Source: Alphaproteobacteria bacterium | GTDB lineage: Bacteria > Pseudomonadota > Alphaproteobacteria > UBA2966 | DNA: 33,823 nucleotides | NCBI GenBank assembly: GCA_030740435.1 | Contig: JASLXG010000088.1 | Location: forward strand, 1 to 33,823 | Reading direction: 5' to 3' | Shown here: positions 7,872 through 19,421 of the stretch, in pieces | Layout of the letters: every line of letters begins with the position of its first letter | Numbering within the stretch: the first letter of the stretch is position 1 | Program-made: the position numbers and the translations under genes | The notes under the pieces: generated by a model | The model's input: the letters and a program-made list of their open reading frames with translations, nothing else | What the model was told of the DNA's origin: nothing | Databases searched by the model: none

Positions 7872-8987
7872 ATGCTGGCCTACATCATCCGCCGGCTGCT
7901 GCTGATGATCCCGACGCTCTTTGGCATCATGGTGATCAACTTCCTCATCGTGCAGGCGGCGCCGGGCGGGCCGGTGGAACAGCTTATCGCCCAGATCCAG
8001 GGCACCGCCGTCGAGGCCACGGCGCGCATCGGCGGCTCGGATGCCGGCGAGACGCGGCGCCAAGGCGGCCAGGCCGGGGCCACGGGGGCCGACGTCTCCA
8101 GCAAGTACCGCGGCGCCCGGGGCCTCGATCCCGAATTCGTCAAGGAAATCGAAAAGCTTTACGGCTTCGACAAGCCGGCGCACGTGCGTTTCTTCCAGAT
8201 GATCGGCAATTATCTGCGCTTCGAGTTCGGCAACAGCTTCTTCCGCGACCGCGCCGTGGTCGACCTGGTGCTCGACAAGATGCCGGTGTCGATCTCGCTG
8301 GGGCTGTGGACCACCTTGCTGGTCTATCTCATCTCCATTCCCCTGGGCATCGCCAAGGCGGTGCGCGACGGCTCGCGCTTCGACGTCTGGACCTCGGCCG
8401 CCATCATCGTGGGCTACGCCATCCCGGGTTTTCTTTTCGCTATCCTGCTGGTGGTGCTGTTTGCCGGCGGCAGCTTCTGGGATGTCTTTCCCTTGCGAGG
8501 ACTCACTTCGGAAAACTGGGAGGCGCTTTCCTGGCCGGCCCGCATCGCCGACTATTTCTGGCACATCACGCTGCCCGTGGCGGCCATGGTGGTGGGCGGA
8601 TTCGCCACGCTCAGCATGTTGACCAAGAACTCCTTCCTCGAGGAGATCAACAAGCAGTACGTGCTGACCGCCCGGGCCAAGGGGCTGAGCGAGGGCCGCG
8701 TGCTCTATGGCCACGTCTTCCGCAACGCCATGCTGATCGTGGTGGCCGGTTTTCCCTCGGCCTTCGTCGGCGTGCTGTTTACAGGCGCCCTGCTGATCGA
8801 GGTCATCTTCTCGCTCGACGGCATCGGGCTTTTGGGCTTCGAGGCGGCGCTAGCGCGCGATTTCCCGGTGATGTTCGGCACGCTTTTCTTCTTCACCCTG
8901 CTGGGCCTCGGCCTCAACCTGATCGGCGATCTGATGTACGTGGTGATCGACCCGCGCATCGATTTCGAACGCCGCGACGTGGCCTGA
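7872..8987 (+). CDS. yejB: Peptide ABC transporter permease (YejB-like)
   Basis: This 371-residue inner-membrane permease has a first membrane segment at residues 5-28 ([16 protein letters not shown]) typical of DppB/OppB/YejB subunits. A long periplasmic loop follows, with a Gly/Ala-rich stretch near residues 50-75, then five further hydrophobic segments. The cytoplasmic EAA loop that docks with the ATPase is visible ('[18 protein letters not shown]', then 'FRNAM'). The long loop and '[15 protein letters not shown]' fit YejB better than DppB. The start at 7872 puts the methionine directly before the first membrane helix. The stop is three bases before the next permease gene, so the two are translated from one message and should form a heterodimer. 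Confidence 0.9.
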   Translation: MLAYIIRRLLLMIPTLFGIMVINFLIVQAAPGGPVEQLIAQIQGTAVEATARIGGSDAGETRRQGGQAGATGADVSSKYRGARGLDPEFVKEIEKLYGFDKPAHVRFFQMIGNYLRFEFGNSFFRDRAVVDLVLDKMPVSISLGLWTTLLVYLISIPLGIAKAVRDGSRFDVWTSAAIIVGYAIPGFLFAILLVVLFAGGSFWDVFPLRGLTSENWEALSWPARIADYFWHITLPVAAMVVGGFATLSMLTKNSFLEEINKQYVLTARAKGLSEGRVLYGHVFRNAMLIVVAGFPSAFVGVLFTGALLIEVIFSLDGIGLLGFEAALARDFPVMFGTLFFFTLLGLGLNLIGDLMYVVIDPRIDFERRDVA

Positions 8988-8990
8988 GCC

Positions 8991-10033
8991 ATGAGATGGC
9001 CCTTTCCCAGATTGCGCCTGGCCCCGCTGACGCGGCGGCGTTTGCAGAATTTCCGCACCAACCGCCGCGGCTACTGGTCGTTCCGCATCTTCATGGTGCT
9101 CTTTATCGCCAGCCTGTTCGCCGAATTCATCGCCAACGACAAGCCCATCGTCATCAACTACCAGGGCGAATACCTGTTGCCGGTCTTCGTCAGCTATCCC
9201 GAGACCCGCTTCGGCGGCGACTTCGAGACCGAAACGGACTATCGCGATCCCTACGTCATCGAACTGATCCAAAAGCAGGGCTGGATGCTCTGGCCGCCGG
9301 TGCCCTACAGCTACAACACCATCAACTACGATCTGCCGGTGCCGGCACCGGCACCGCCCAGCGCCGAGAACTGGCTGGGCACCGACGACCAGGGCCGCGA
9401 CGTGGTGGCGCGGCTGATTTACGGCTTCCGCATCTCGGTGCTGTTCGGTGTCGCCCTGACCGTGATCTCCTCGTTCGTCGGCGTGGTGGCGGGCGCCGTG
9501 CAGGGCTTCTTCGGCGGCTGGACGGACCTGCTGTTCCAGCGTTTCATCGAGATCTGGTCGGGGCTGCCGGTGCTGTTTCTGCTGATCATCCTGGCTAGCG
9601 TCATCCAGCCCGGCTTCTGGAGCCTGCTCACCTTGATGCTGATGTTCAGCTGGATGGCGCTGGTGGGCGTGGTGCGGGCCGAGTTCCTGCGCGCCCGCAA
9701 TTTCGATTACGTGCGCGCGGCCCAGGCGCTGGGCGTGGGCAACACGACCATCATGTTCAAGCACCTGCTGCCCAACGCCATGGTGGCCACCGTCACCTTC
9801 ATGCCCTTCATCCTCTCGGGCTCGATCACGACGCTGACGACGCTCGACTTTTTGGGCTTCGGATTGCCGCCAGGCTCGCCCTCGCTGGGCGAGCTGCTGG
9901 CTCAGGGCAAAGCCAATTTGCAGGCGCCCTGGCTCGGCATCTCGGGCTTTTTCGTCATCGCCATCATGCTGACGCTCTTGGTCTTCGTCTTCGAGGCGGT
10001 ACGAGACGCCTTCGATCCCCGCAAGGTGCAGGG

Positions 10034-10037
<4 letters not shown>
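8991..10037 (+). CDS. yejE: Peptide ABC transporter permease (YejE-like)
   Basis: This 348-residue second permease begins with a basic cytoplasmic stretch and '[20 protein letters not shown]', typical of YejE/OppC-type subunits. One membrane segment follows, then a long periplasmic domain (about residues 45-135) with a Pro/Ala run, then the five-helix BPD_transp_1 core. The EAA loop is present ('[18 protein letters not shown]', then 'LLPNAM'), and '[19 protein letters not shown]' near the end is a DppC-like signature. The stop overlaps the ATG of the ATPase gene by four bases (ATGA). It should pair with the YejB-like subunit to form the transmembrane channel. Confidence 0.9.
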
Positions 10038-11671
<1,634 letters not shown>

Positions 11672-11673
11672 AC

Positions 11674-12621
11674 ATGGCGGGCGCCAAAGCCGTCCTGGTG
11701 CTGTCGAGCCAACTCGGCGCCGACGACTGGGCCCGGGCGCTCTGTGCCGCCGATCCCGAACTGAAAGTGCGGGTTTGGCCCGAGGTGGGCGATCCGGGCG
11801 ACATCGACGTGATCATCGCCTGGGCGCCGGAACCCGGCCAACTCCTGGGGTTCCCGAACCTCAAGGCCATCCTTTCGCTGGGCGCCGGGGTCGATCAGGT
11901 GCTCGGCCTTCCCGACCTGGCGGAGCTCGCCCATGTGCCACTCTGCCGCACCGTCGACGACGGCCTCAGCCTGGGCATGACGCACTACGTGCTGCTGCAC
12001 GTGCTGCGCTACCACCGGCGTGCGCCCGAGCTCGAAGCCATGCAACGCGGCCACGAGTGGCGTTTTCTGGTGGCCGATGCGGCGGCCGAGACCAGCGTCG
12101 GCATCATGGGCTTGGGCGAGATGGGCGGCCTGGCGGCCGAGAAGCTGGTCGATCTGGGATTCGCGGTCCGCGGCTGGAGCCGATCGCAAAAGCAGCTTGC
12201 CGGCATCGATTGCTTCGCCGGGGCCCAGGGCCTCGGCCCCTTCCTCGCCGGCACGCGAATTCTTGTCGTGCTGCTGCCCCTGACGGCCCAGACCCGCGAC
12301 ATCGTCAACGCAGAAACGCTGGGCCAATTGCCCCAGGGCGCCTATCTCATCGCCGCCGGACGCGGCGGCCACCTGGTCGAGGCGGACGTGCTGGCGGCGC
12401 TCGACGAGGGCCAACTGGCCCACGCCACGCTGGACGTCTTCAACAGCGAACCGCTGCCCACTGAGAGCCCCTTCTGGGACCACCCCAGGGTCACGGTAAC
12501 GCCCCACAACGCCAGCGATTCGGCGCCCGGCCAGGTGGTGCCGAAGTTGCTCGAAAACATCCACCGCGCCCGGGCCGGCCAGGCGCTGCTCAACCAGGTC
12601 GATCGTCGGCGCGGGTATTAG
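11674..12621 (+). CDS. 2-hydroxyacid dehydrogenase, GhrA-like (glyoxylate/hydroxypyruvate reductase A)
   Basis: This 315-residue protein is a D-isomer-specific 2-hydroxyacid dehydrogenase. It shows the nucleotide-binding GLGEMG at residues 146-151 and the catalytic trio Arg230, Glu259 and His278 ('TPHNAS'). Arg at 168-170 (GWSR) after the second beta strand favours NADP(H). Length and the 'LSLGAGVDQVL' stretch fit the GhrA subgroup, which reduces glyoxylate and hydroxypyruvate in the cytosol; the exact substrate is inferred. It starts two bases after the yejF-type stop, so it is probably the last gene of that transcript, although a link to peptide import is not obvious. Its 3' end overlaps the convergent kinase gene by four bases. 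Confidence 0.82.
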   Translation: MAGAKAVLVLSSQLGADDWARALCAADPELKVRVWPEVGDPGDIDVIIAWAPEPGQLLGFPNLKAILSLGAGVDQVLGLPDLAELAHVPLCRTVDDGLSLGMTHYVLLHVLRYHRRAPELEAMQRGHEWRFLVADAAAETSVGIMGLGEMGGLAAEKLVDLGFAVRGWSRSQKQLAGIDCFAGAQGLGPFLAGTRILVVLLPLTAQTRDIVNAETLGQLPQGAYLIAAGRGGHLVEADVLAALDEGQLAHATLDVFNSEPLPTESPFWDHPRVTVTPHNASDSAPGQVVPKLLENIHRARAGQALLNQVDRRRGY

Positions 12622-15119
12622 CGGCGTGGGGCGGCCGAGCCCTCCACCGGCAAGCGGCAGGTCACGCGGGTGCCGGCGCCGGGGGTGGATTGGAGCTCGA
12701 CGACGCCGCCGTGCAACTCGACGAAGGAGAGCACCAGCGAGAGGCCGAGGCCGGCGCCCGGATTGCGCGCCGTCGTGGTCTGGCCCTTGGTGAATTTTTC
12801 GAACACCCATTCGTGCTGCTCCAGCGGGATGCCTTCGCCGGTGTCGGCGACCCAGATGTCGATCTCGCCGCCATGGCGCCTGGCGCCCAGGGTCACGGTG
12901 GCGCCGCGGCTGGAGAATTTGATGGCGTTGGACAAAAGATTGAACACCACCTGCTTGAGGCGGCGCTGGTCGGCCTCGAGCTGGCCGATCTCGGGCGGCC
13001 AGTCGAATTCCAGCTCCAGGCCGGCGTTCTGCATGCGCTGTTCAACGAGCTTGAGCACCTCGAGCAACACGCCATGGAGGTCGAAGCGGCTCAGCTCCAG
13101 CACCATCTGGCCGGCCTCGATGGTGGCCAGGTCGAGGATGTTGTTGATCAGCGCCAGCAGCGACTCCGACGAATAAAGCGTGCCGCGAACATAGTCGCGC
13201 TGCTGGTCGTTGAGGGCGCCGTAGTATTCGTTGGCCAGGATCTCGTTGAAGCCGATGATGGTGTTGAGCGGCGTGCGCAGCTCGTAACTCACGGTGGCGA
13301 TGAATTCGGTCTTGAGGCGGTCGGCCTCCTCCAGGGCCTCGGCCCGCTCCCGAAGTGCGCGTTCGATGCGCGACGAATCTGTGATGTCGAGGTAGGTGTG
13401 CAGCATGGCGCCGTCGGGCAGCGGCATGGCGGCAAACTGCACCACCACGGCGTCGGGGAGTTCCAGGCGTTCGCTGCGGGGCTCGCGGTCGAACACGCGA
13501 TGCACGATGCGTTCCTTGACCTGGGCCCAATTCTCCTCCGCCCCGGACCCGGCCCAGAGCAAGGCACGGCTGGCCTCGGCCACTTCGCTGACGTGGGGCT
13601 CATTGGCCAGGAACTCGTCGTCGAGCTGCCAGATGCGGGCAAAGCCCGAGTTGTGGAGCTTGAGCCGGCCGTCACCGCCATAGACCGCGACGCCCTCGAA
13701 GAGATGGTTGAGCGTGGCGCGCTGCACCGCCGCCAGGGTGTTGCGTGAGCGTTCCAGCTCGAGTTGGTCGGAAACGTCCTCGTAGATGAACATCAGGCCG
13801 CCGAAGGGGTGGGGCGCCACCACCACCCTCAGCGTGCGGCCGTCGGGCAGGTAGATCTGCTCCTCCTGGGCGGCCAGCAGCGAGGTGTAGAGGTCGAGAA
13901 TGCCGGCCTTGTAGACCGGGAAGTCGGCTTGTTCCGGCAGCCGCCGGCGCTCGCGCAGCATCTCCAGGATTTCGTCGTGGCCGGGCCGTGCCTCGAGCCA
14001 GTCGGCATCGAGCTCCCAGAGCCGGGCGAAGGCGTGATTGAAGAAACGCAAGCGCTTGTCGGGGCCGAAGATGGCGATGGCGCTCTGCAACTGGTCCAAG
14101 AGCTCGGCCTGGGCGTCGAGATGGCGGGCCAATTCGTTGGCCAAGTCTTCGCGGTCGGTGACGTTGCGCGCGAAGCCGGCACTGCCGCCGTCGGCTAGCG
14201 GCAGCTCGATCAGATCGTAGGTGCGGCGCTCGCCGGCCACCACGAAGCGGCGCTGTTCGATCTGGATGCGGCGCTCGGAGGCGGCGCGTTCGGCCAGCGC
14301 CCGGCTGCCGCCGGGGTCGGGATCGAGCTCCAGGCCGGGGTGGGCCAGAGCCGCTTCGCGCGAGGCTTCGACGGCGCTCAGGTAGGCGCTGTTGACCCAG
14401 ACCAGGCTGAGATCGGCGGCCCGGCGCCAGCTTGGCAGCGGCGAGGTTTCGTTGACATCGTGCGGCCCCTCGCCGGCCGAAGTCTTTGGCCCTGTGGCGA
14501 TCGCGCCGCCGGCCACAGGGCCAAAGGCTTCGCCCGGCGCCGGACGGCTGGCGTCGTCGAACCACAGCACATGGGCCACCGAGCCGCCGAGAGGGGTGGC
14601 GGTGCCGCGCACCGTGAAGCGGCGGCCAGCCTCGGCCGCCTCGAGGCCCAGCGAAAAGGGCTGATCGTCCTGGCGCAGCGCCGCTACGGCGTCTTGCAGC
14701 GCGGCGAAGGAAGCGCTGGCGAAATGGCGGCCCAGATCGGCAAAGCCGGCAACCTCGGTGGCGGCGATGCCGAGCTGGGCGGCAAGCCGGCGCGAACAGC
14801 GTTCCCGGCCGTCGGGGCCCCATTCGTAATAGCCCTCGGGAAACGAGGCGAGCACGGCGTGGGCCCGGGCCAGGGCGCTCTCCAGCGCCGCCGCCTCGGC
14901 CCGGGCGCCGACCTCGCGGCGCCGGCGTGCACCCCAGAAGGTGATGGCCACGACCAGCCCGACGACGGCGATCACCACCGCCACGGCCACCACCAGCGCG
15001 GCGGCGGCTGCCGTCGCCGACTGGGCCGCCGTGCTCTCCGCCGCTGCCACAGGTAGCGCCGCCAGCAGCGCCACTAGCACCGCCAACGCTATCGTACGCA
15101 AGGTCGTCAGCCCGCTCAT
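12618..15119 (-). CDS. PAS-domain sensor kinase, DivL-like, with Tyr in place of the phospho-acceptor His
   Basis: This 833-residue protein begins with a signal-like hydrophobic segment (about residues 8-27) and a membrane segment (about 40-62). Low-complexity and PAS-like regions follow, with the clearest PAS domains near 310-430 and 450-560. A HisKA-type dimerisation helix (about 600-665) and a HATPase_c domain (about 705-825) complete it. In the H box the sequence reads VSYELRTPLN: Tyr612 (TAC, plus-strand 13284-13286) replaces the His that normally takes the phosphate. The N box (FNLLSNAIKFS), G1 (DTGEGIP) and G2 (GAGLGLSL) are intact, so ATP binding is likely. The same substitution defines Caulobacter DivL, which controls the kinase CckA. 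Placement beside ahcY supports that identity. The coding sequence also holds an in-frame inverted repeat at 14471-14539. A true DivL orthologue is likely but not proven. Confidence 0.85.
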   Translation of the reverse strand: MSGLTTLRTIALAVLVALLAALPVAAAESTAAQSATAAAAALVVAVAVVIAVVGLVVAITFWGARRRREVGARAEAAALESALARAHAVLASFPEGYYEWGPDGRERCSRRLAAQLGIAATEVAGFADLGRHFASASFAALQDAVAALRQDDQPFSLGLEAAEAGRRFTVRGTATPLGGSVAHVLWFDDASRPAPGEAFGPVAGGAIATGPKTSAGEGPHDVNETSPLPSWRRAADLSLVWVNSAYLSAVEASREAALAHPGLELDPDPGGSRALAERAASERRIQIEQRRFVVAGERRTYDLIELPLADGGSAGFARNVTDREDLANELARHLDAQAELLDQLQSAIAIFGPDKRLRFFNHAFARLWELDADWLEARPGHDEILEMLRERRRLPEQADFPVYKAGILDLYTSLLAAQEEQIYLPDGRTLRVVVAPHPFGGLMFIYEDVSDQLELERSRNTLAAVQRATLNHLFEGVAVYGGDGRLKLHNSGFARIWQLDDEFLANEPHVSEVAEASRALLWAGSGAEENWAQVKERIVHRVFDREPRSERLELPDAVVVQFAAMPLPDGAMLHTYLDITDSSRIERALRERAEALEEADRLKTEFIATVSYELRTPLNTIIGFNEILANEYYGALNDQQRDYVRGTLYSSESLLALINNILDLATIEAGQMVLELSRFDLHGVLLEVLKLVEQRMQNAGLELEFDWPPEIGQLEADQRRLKQVVFNLLSNAIKFSSRGATVTLGARRHGGEIDIWVADTGEGIPLEQHEWVFEKFTKGQTTTARNPGAGLGLSLVLSFVELHGGVVELQSTPGAGTRVTCRLPVEGSAAPRR
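14471..14539. repeat. Inverted repeat inside the divL-like coding sequence
   Basis: The 28-base arm 14471-14498 is the reverse complement of 14512-14539 except at two positions, with a 13-base spacer. It is translated in frame and adds a Gly/Ala/Pro-rich stretch (about residues 194-217) between folded parts of the kinase, with no stop codon. It resembles a palindromic element inserted into a tolerant linker, as in Rickettsia palindromic elements, but no second copy is seen here. Confidence 0.7.
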
Positions 15120-15213
15120 CGCAGCACCCGTCCGCCGGGGCCAGCGCTAGGCCCCGGCGTCATGGTAACGAATTCAGTGGAGCTTAATCAAAGCCCCCAG
15201 CCGTCAATTTTTT

Positions 15214-15252
15214 CTCCCTCCCCCTTGATGGGGGAGGGCCGGGGTGGGGGTG
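15214..15252. repeat. G/C-tract palindromic intergenic repeat, copy 2
   Basis: CCCTCCCCC at 15216-15224 pairs perfectly with GGGGGAGGG at 15230-15238 around TTGAT, then a GGGGTGGGGGTG tail follows to 15252. The tail and G-rich arm match copy 1 at 7817-7838. It sits between the ahcY stop and the divL-like start. On minus-strand RNA the hairpin is followed by A residues, not U, so it is not a usual terminator for ahcY. Confidence 0.65.
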
Positions 15253-15262
15253 TCGCCCGCCG

Positions 15263-16555
<1,293 letters not shown>

Positions 16556-16616
16556 GTCGGGCTCCTGGCATGACGGGCCGCGGGCCGCCTCCGGCGGCGG
16601 CCGCGAATTTGGCGGC

Positions 16617-16674
16617 TATATAGCAAGGCGCCCCTCCGGATGCAAGCATAAAGAAATCTTTATATGCGCATATA
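16617..16674 (-). promoter_or_regulatory. ahcY promoter with two overlapping palindromes (possible SahR-type operator)
   Basis: On the minus strand, TTGCAT (16645-16640) and TATATA (16622-16617) are separated by 17 bases, a plausible sigma-70 pair that would place the transcription start about 55 bases before the ahcY ATG. Just upstream of the -35 lies ATAAAGAAATCTTTAT (16648-16663), with perfect 7-base arms. It shares TAT with a second perfect palindrome, TATATGCGCATATA (16661-16674). The first resembles the AAAGATATCTTT-like operator described for SahR, an ArsR-family regulator that senses S-adenosylhomocysteine, as I recall it. No regulator gene is in the window. Confidence 0.6.
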
Positions 16675-16933
16675 GGAGGGATTTTGCGGCTGATGGGGGG
16701 AATCTGGTTGTTTTGTTGGACCCTCGCCGGGCGGGCGGAGTCTTGTTTAGACCCTCACCGGGCGGGCGCATCCGCGCCCTTGGCCTCCGCCCCCCTAGAG
16801 GGGAGCGGCTTAGCGCCGCCGTCATAGTGTTCTATCTTTGCTGCTTGGTCTTGGTGCAACGGGAGCAATGCGACCCGCCGCCCCTGCGGCGCCCCCGCGG
16901 AGGCAGCGGACCGCAGGGCCGCCGCCGTGAGCG
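16675..16933. other. Intergenic spacer between ptsI and ahcY with short direct repeats and GC hairpins
   Basis: No convincing gene is present. A 19-base direct repeat with one mismatch, GACCCTCRCCGGGCGGGCG, occurs at 16719-16737 and 16750-16768. GC-rich inverted repeats follow near 16785-16825 (CCGC-CCCC / GGGG-GCGG and GCGGC / GCCGC). On the minus strand this is the 3' flank of ptsI, but I see no hairpin with a U tract that would be a clear terminator. Confidence 0.5.
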
Positions 16934-18709
16934 CTAAAAGGCATTGAGATCATCGAGCATGGCGACGATGCGGCCTGTGTCGTGCTGCTCCAAAATGCTT
17001 TGCGAACGCCGTGTCGCCTCGCTCACGTCAAGCGCGTGAATGCGCTGCTTGACGCGCGGCAAGGCCGTCGCCGCCATGCTCAGATCGCGCAGCCCCAGCC
17101 CCAGCAGCAGCGCCGTCAGGCGTGGCTCGCCGGCCATCTCGCCGCAGATGTTGATGGGAATGGCGGCCCTATGGGCGGCCTCGATGCTGTGGCCGACCAG
17201 GCGGATGACGGCCGGATGCAGGGAATTGAACTGGGCCGCCATCTGCTCGTCGGAGCGATCGATGGCCAGCGTGTACATGGTAAGATCGTTGGTGCCGATG
17301 GAGAAGAAATCGGCCACCTCGGCCAGGCCGTCGGCGGCGATGGCGGCGGCCGGCACCTCGATCAGCACGCCCAGCGGCGGCAGCGGCGCGGCGATGGCCT
17401 GGCCCTGGCGCTTGAGCCGCCGCGCCACCCGCTTGAGTACCTGACGCACCTGCAGCACCTCGCCCGGCGTGGTGATCATGGGCAGCAGAATGCGCACCGG
17501 GCCATGGGCGCCGGCCCGCAGGATGGCGGCGAGCTGGTCCTCGAGCAGCGAAGGCAGCTTGAGCGAGAGCCGGATGGCCCTCAGCCCGAGCGCCGGATTG
17601 GCGCTGGCGGCAAAGTGCTGGCCCAGGGCCGGGGCCAGCTTTTCGCCGCCCACATCCAGCGTGCGGATAGTGACGGGCCGCCCCGACATGCCCTCGACCA
17701 GGGCCGAGAGCGCCGTGTACTGCTCGTCCTGGCTGGGCAGATCGTCGCGGTTCATGAAGAAGAACTCGCTGCGCAAGAGGCCGATACCGGCCGCCCCCAC
17801 CTGGTTGACCATGTCGAGCTCGAGGGGCAATTCGAGGTTGGCTTGCAGCGTCACCTCGACGCCGTCGCGGCTGCGCGCCGGCAGGTCGCGCAGGCGCTCC
17901 AGCAGGCGCTTCTCGCGGGCCAGTTCCTGACGCCGCTGGCGAAAGCGGGCCCGGGTGCGGCTCGAGGGGTTGACGACGATGCGGCCCCGGCCGCCATCGA
18001 TCACCACGGCGTCGCCGGTCTTGACCGCCGCCACCACGCCGGCCGCCCCCAGCACCGCCGGCAGTCCCAGCGAGCGGGCGACGATGGCGGTATGGCTCTC
18101 GGCGCCGCCCAGCGCCGTGGCGAAGCCGGTGATGCGGGCCGGGTCCATCAGTGCCGTGTCGGCCGGCGTGATTTCCTCGGCGATCACCACGGTGCCTTCG
18201 GGCAGGCCGCTGAGTGCCTTGTAGGGCGTGTTGGTGAGGCTGCGGATGAGGCGCTGGCCCACGTCGTTGATGTCCTGCACCCTTCCTGCCAGGTAGGGGT
18301 CGCCGATGGTCGCAAAGCTTTGCCCGATGTCGGCCACCTCGGCCTGCACCGCGGCCTCGGCGTTGATGCGCTGGCGGCCGATGCGCTCTTCGACGCCGCG
18401 CACCAGGCGCGAGCCCGAGAGCATCTGCATGTTGGCCTCGAGGATATAGCCGAGCTCCTCGCCCGCCGCCCCCGAGAGCCGCCGGGCCTTCTCTTGCAAC
18501 TTGCCCATCTGGCGCAGGCTATAGGCCACGGCCTCGTTGAAGCGGCGGCATTCGGCCGCCACCTGGGCGGCGCCGATGCCGTATTCGGGCACCTGGCTGA
18601 GCCGCTGGTCGACCACGAAGGCGCGGCCGCTGGCGATGCCCGGCGCCACGCCGTGACCCTCGACGATGCGCTCGCTCAGCCGGCGCCGCCCGCGGCCCTC
18701 AGTCTTCAT
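16934..18709 (-). CDS. ptsI: Phosphotransferase system enzyme I
   Basis: This 591-residue EI takes phosphate from phosphoenolpyruvate and passes it to HPr. The phosphorylated His is His206 in 'GGAESHTAIVARSLGLP'. The PEP-binding barrel shows 'LLRSEFFFM', 'TLDVGGEK', 'PALGLRAIR' and the catalytic Cys522 in 'NICGEMAGEP'. Length and motifs fit the ordinary EI; there is no N-terminal GAF domain, so it is not the PtsP (nitrogen) form by architecture. It overlaps ptsH by 11 bases. No EIIB, EIIC or EIID gene is nearby, so it probably feeds a regulatory cascade. Two ptsI-type starts near 18709 are possible; the ATG chosen gives 'MKTEGRGRRR' before the conserved 'GHGVAPGIASG'. Confidence 0.93.
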   Translation of the reverse strand: MKTEGRGRRRLSERIVEGHGVAPGIASGRAFVVDQRLSQVPEYGIGAAQVAAECRRFNEAVAYSLRQMGKLQEKARRLSGAAGEELGYILEANMQMLSGSRLVRGVEERIGRQRINAEAAVQAEVADIGQSFATIGDPYLAGRVQDINDVGQRLIRSLTNTPYKALSGLPEGTVVIAEEITPADTALMDPARITGFATALGGAESHTAIVARSLGLPAVLGAAGVVAAVKTGDAVVIDGGRGRIVVNPSSRTRARFRQRRQELAREKRLLERLRDLPARSRDGVEVTLQANLELPLELDMVNQVGAAGIGLLRSEFFFMNRDDLPSQDEQYTALSALVEGMSGRPVTIRTLDVGGEKLAPALGQHFAASANPALGLRAIRLSLKLPSLLEDQLAAILRAGAHGPVRILLPMITTPGEVLQVRQVLKRVARRLKRQGQAIAAPLPPLGVLIEVPAAAIAADGLAEVADFFSIGTNDLTMYTLAIDRSDEQMAAQFNSLHPAVIRLVGHSIEAAHRAAIPINICGEMAGEPRLTALLLGLGLRDLSMAATALPRVKQRIHALDVSEATRRSQSILEQHDTGRIVAMLDDLNAF

Positions 18710-18998
18710 CGAACTTGCCCTCCACCAGCGCCTCGAGGGCGTCGAGCACGGCCTCGGCCTGGTTGCCGCTGGCCCTCAGCTCGAGGCTGCTGCCGGGCCC
18801 GGCCGCCAGCATCATCAGGCCCAGGATCGATAGCCCCGAGACCTCGTGGTCGTCCTTCTTCACCCGCACCTCGGCCTCGAACCGGCCGGCCAGCTTGACG
18901 AAGCGGGCGGCGGCCCGGGCATGCAGCCCGAGGCGGTTGGCGATGACCACGCGGCGGCTGAGCTGCGCGGGCGGGGCTTTCCCGGGTACCTGGTTCAC
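18699..18998 (-). CDS. ptsH: HPr phosphocarrier protein
   Basis: This 99-residue HPr has His26 in 'GLHARAAARF', phosphorylated by EI, and Ser57 in 'LSILGLMML', 31 residues later as in E. coli HPr (His15/Ser46). Ser57 is the expected target of the HprK encoded upstream in the same cluster, so both phosphorylation routes are possible. The N-terminus is about ten residues longer than classical HPr. It overlaps ptsI at its 3' end and the EIIA gene at its 5' end (ATGA-type), implying coupled translation. Confidence 0.93.
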   Translation of the reverse strand: MNQVPGKAPPAQLSRRVVIANRLGLHARAAARFVKLAGRFEAEVRVKKDDHEVSGLSILGLMMLAAGPGSSLELRASGNQAEAVLDALEALVEGKFDED

Positions 18999-19420
18999 GT
19001 CTCGCAGCCGGCCAGCAGCTTCGAGGCGACGTTGATGTACTTGCGCCCGGCCTCCTGGGCCGCCGCCACGGCCTGGGCCATGTCGCCCTCGTCGCGCACC
19101 CCGGCCAGCTTGATCAGCATGGGCAGGTTGACGCCGGCCAGGACCTCGACGTTGGCCTGCTCCATGATCGAGATGGCCAGGTTGCAGGGCGTGCCGCCGA
19201 ACATGTCGGTGAGCACGATGACACCGGCGCCGGCGTCGACCTCGGCGACCGCCCGCAGGATGTCCTGGCGGCGCTCCTCCATGTCCTCGTCGGCCGCGAT
19301 GCAGATGGCCCGGGCGGCCCTTTGCGGCCCCACCACGTGCTCGGCGGCGGCCAGGAACTCGGCCGCCAGGCGCCCGTGGGTGACTAGTATCAGGCCGATC
19401 GGCCCTTTGCCTTGGTTCAT
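18995..19420 (-). CDS. PTS EIIA, mannose family (ManX/PtsA-like)
   Basis: This 141-residue protein is a mannose-family EIIA. It starts with 'GLILVTHGRLAAEFL', in which His15 is the phosphorylation site, and contains 'VLTDMFGGTPCNLA', typical of the fold. Only the A domain is present: no IIB domain is fused and no IIC/IID permease is beside it. In alphaproteobacterial clusters of this type the protein is a regulator at the end of the EI-HPr chain. The ATG at 19420 follows the rapZ stop after one base (TGAgATG), and the gene overlaps ptsH by four bases. The frame extends upstream to 19444, but that would add residues outside the family fold. Confidence 0.9.
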   Translation of the reverse strand: MNQGKGPIGLILVTHGRLAAEFLAAAEHVVGPQRAARAICIAADEDMEERRQDILRAVAEVDAGAGVIVLTDMFGGTPCNLAISIMEQANVEVLAGVNLPMLIKLAGVRDEGDMAQAVAAAQEAGRKYINVASKLLAGCET

Positions 19421-19421
19421 C

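Noticed and set aside
15214-15252. Terminator for ahcY
   Set aside because: The hairpin is good but followed by A residues on the ahcY RNA, so there is no U tract.
16556-16616. SAH riboswitch in the ahcY leader
   Set aside because: The leader after the predicted transcription start is only about 55 bases and shows GC-rich hairpin sequence without the conserved SAH-riboswitch core; the palindromes upstream point to a protein regulator.
16982-18898. 638-codon plus-strand frame opposite ptsI
   Set aside because: Mirror frame of a clear enzyme I gene; no motif in its translation.
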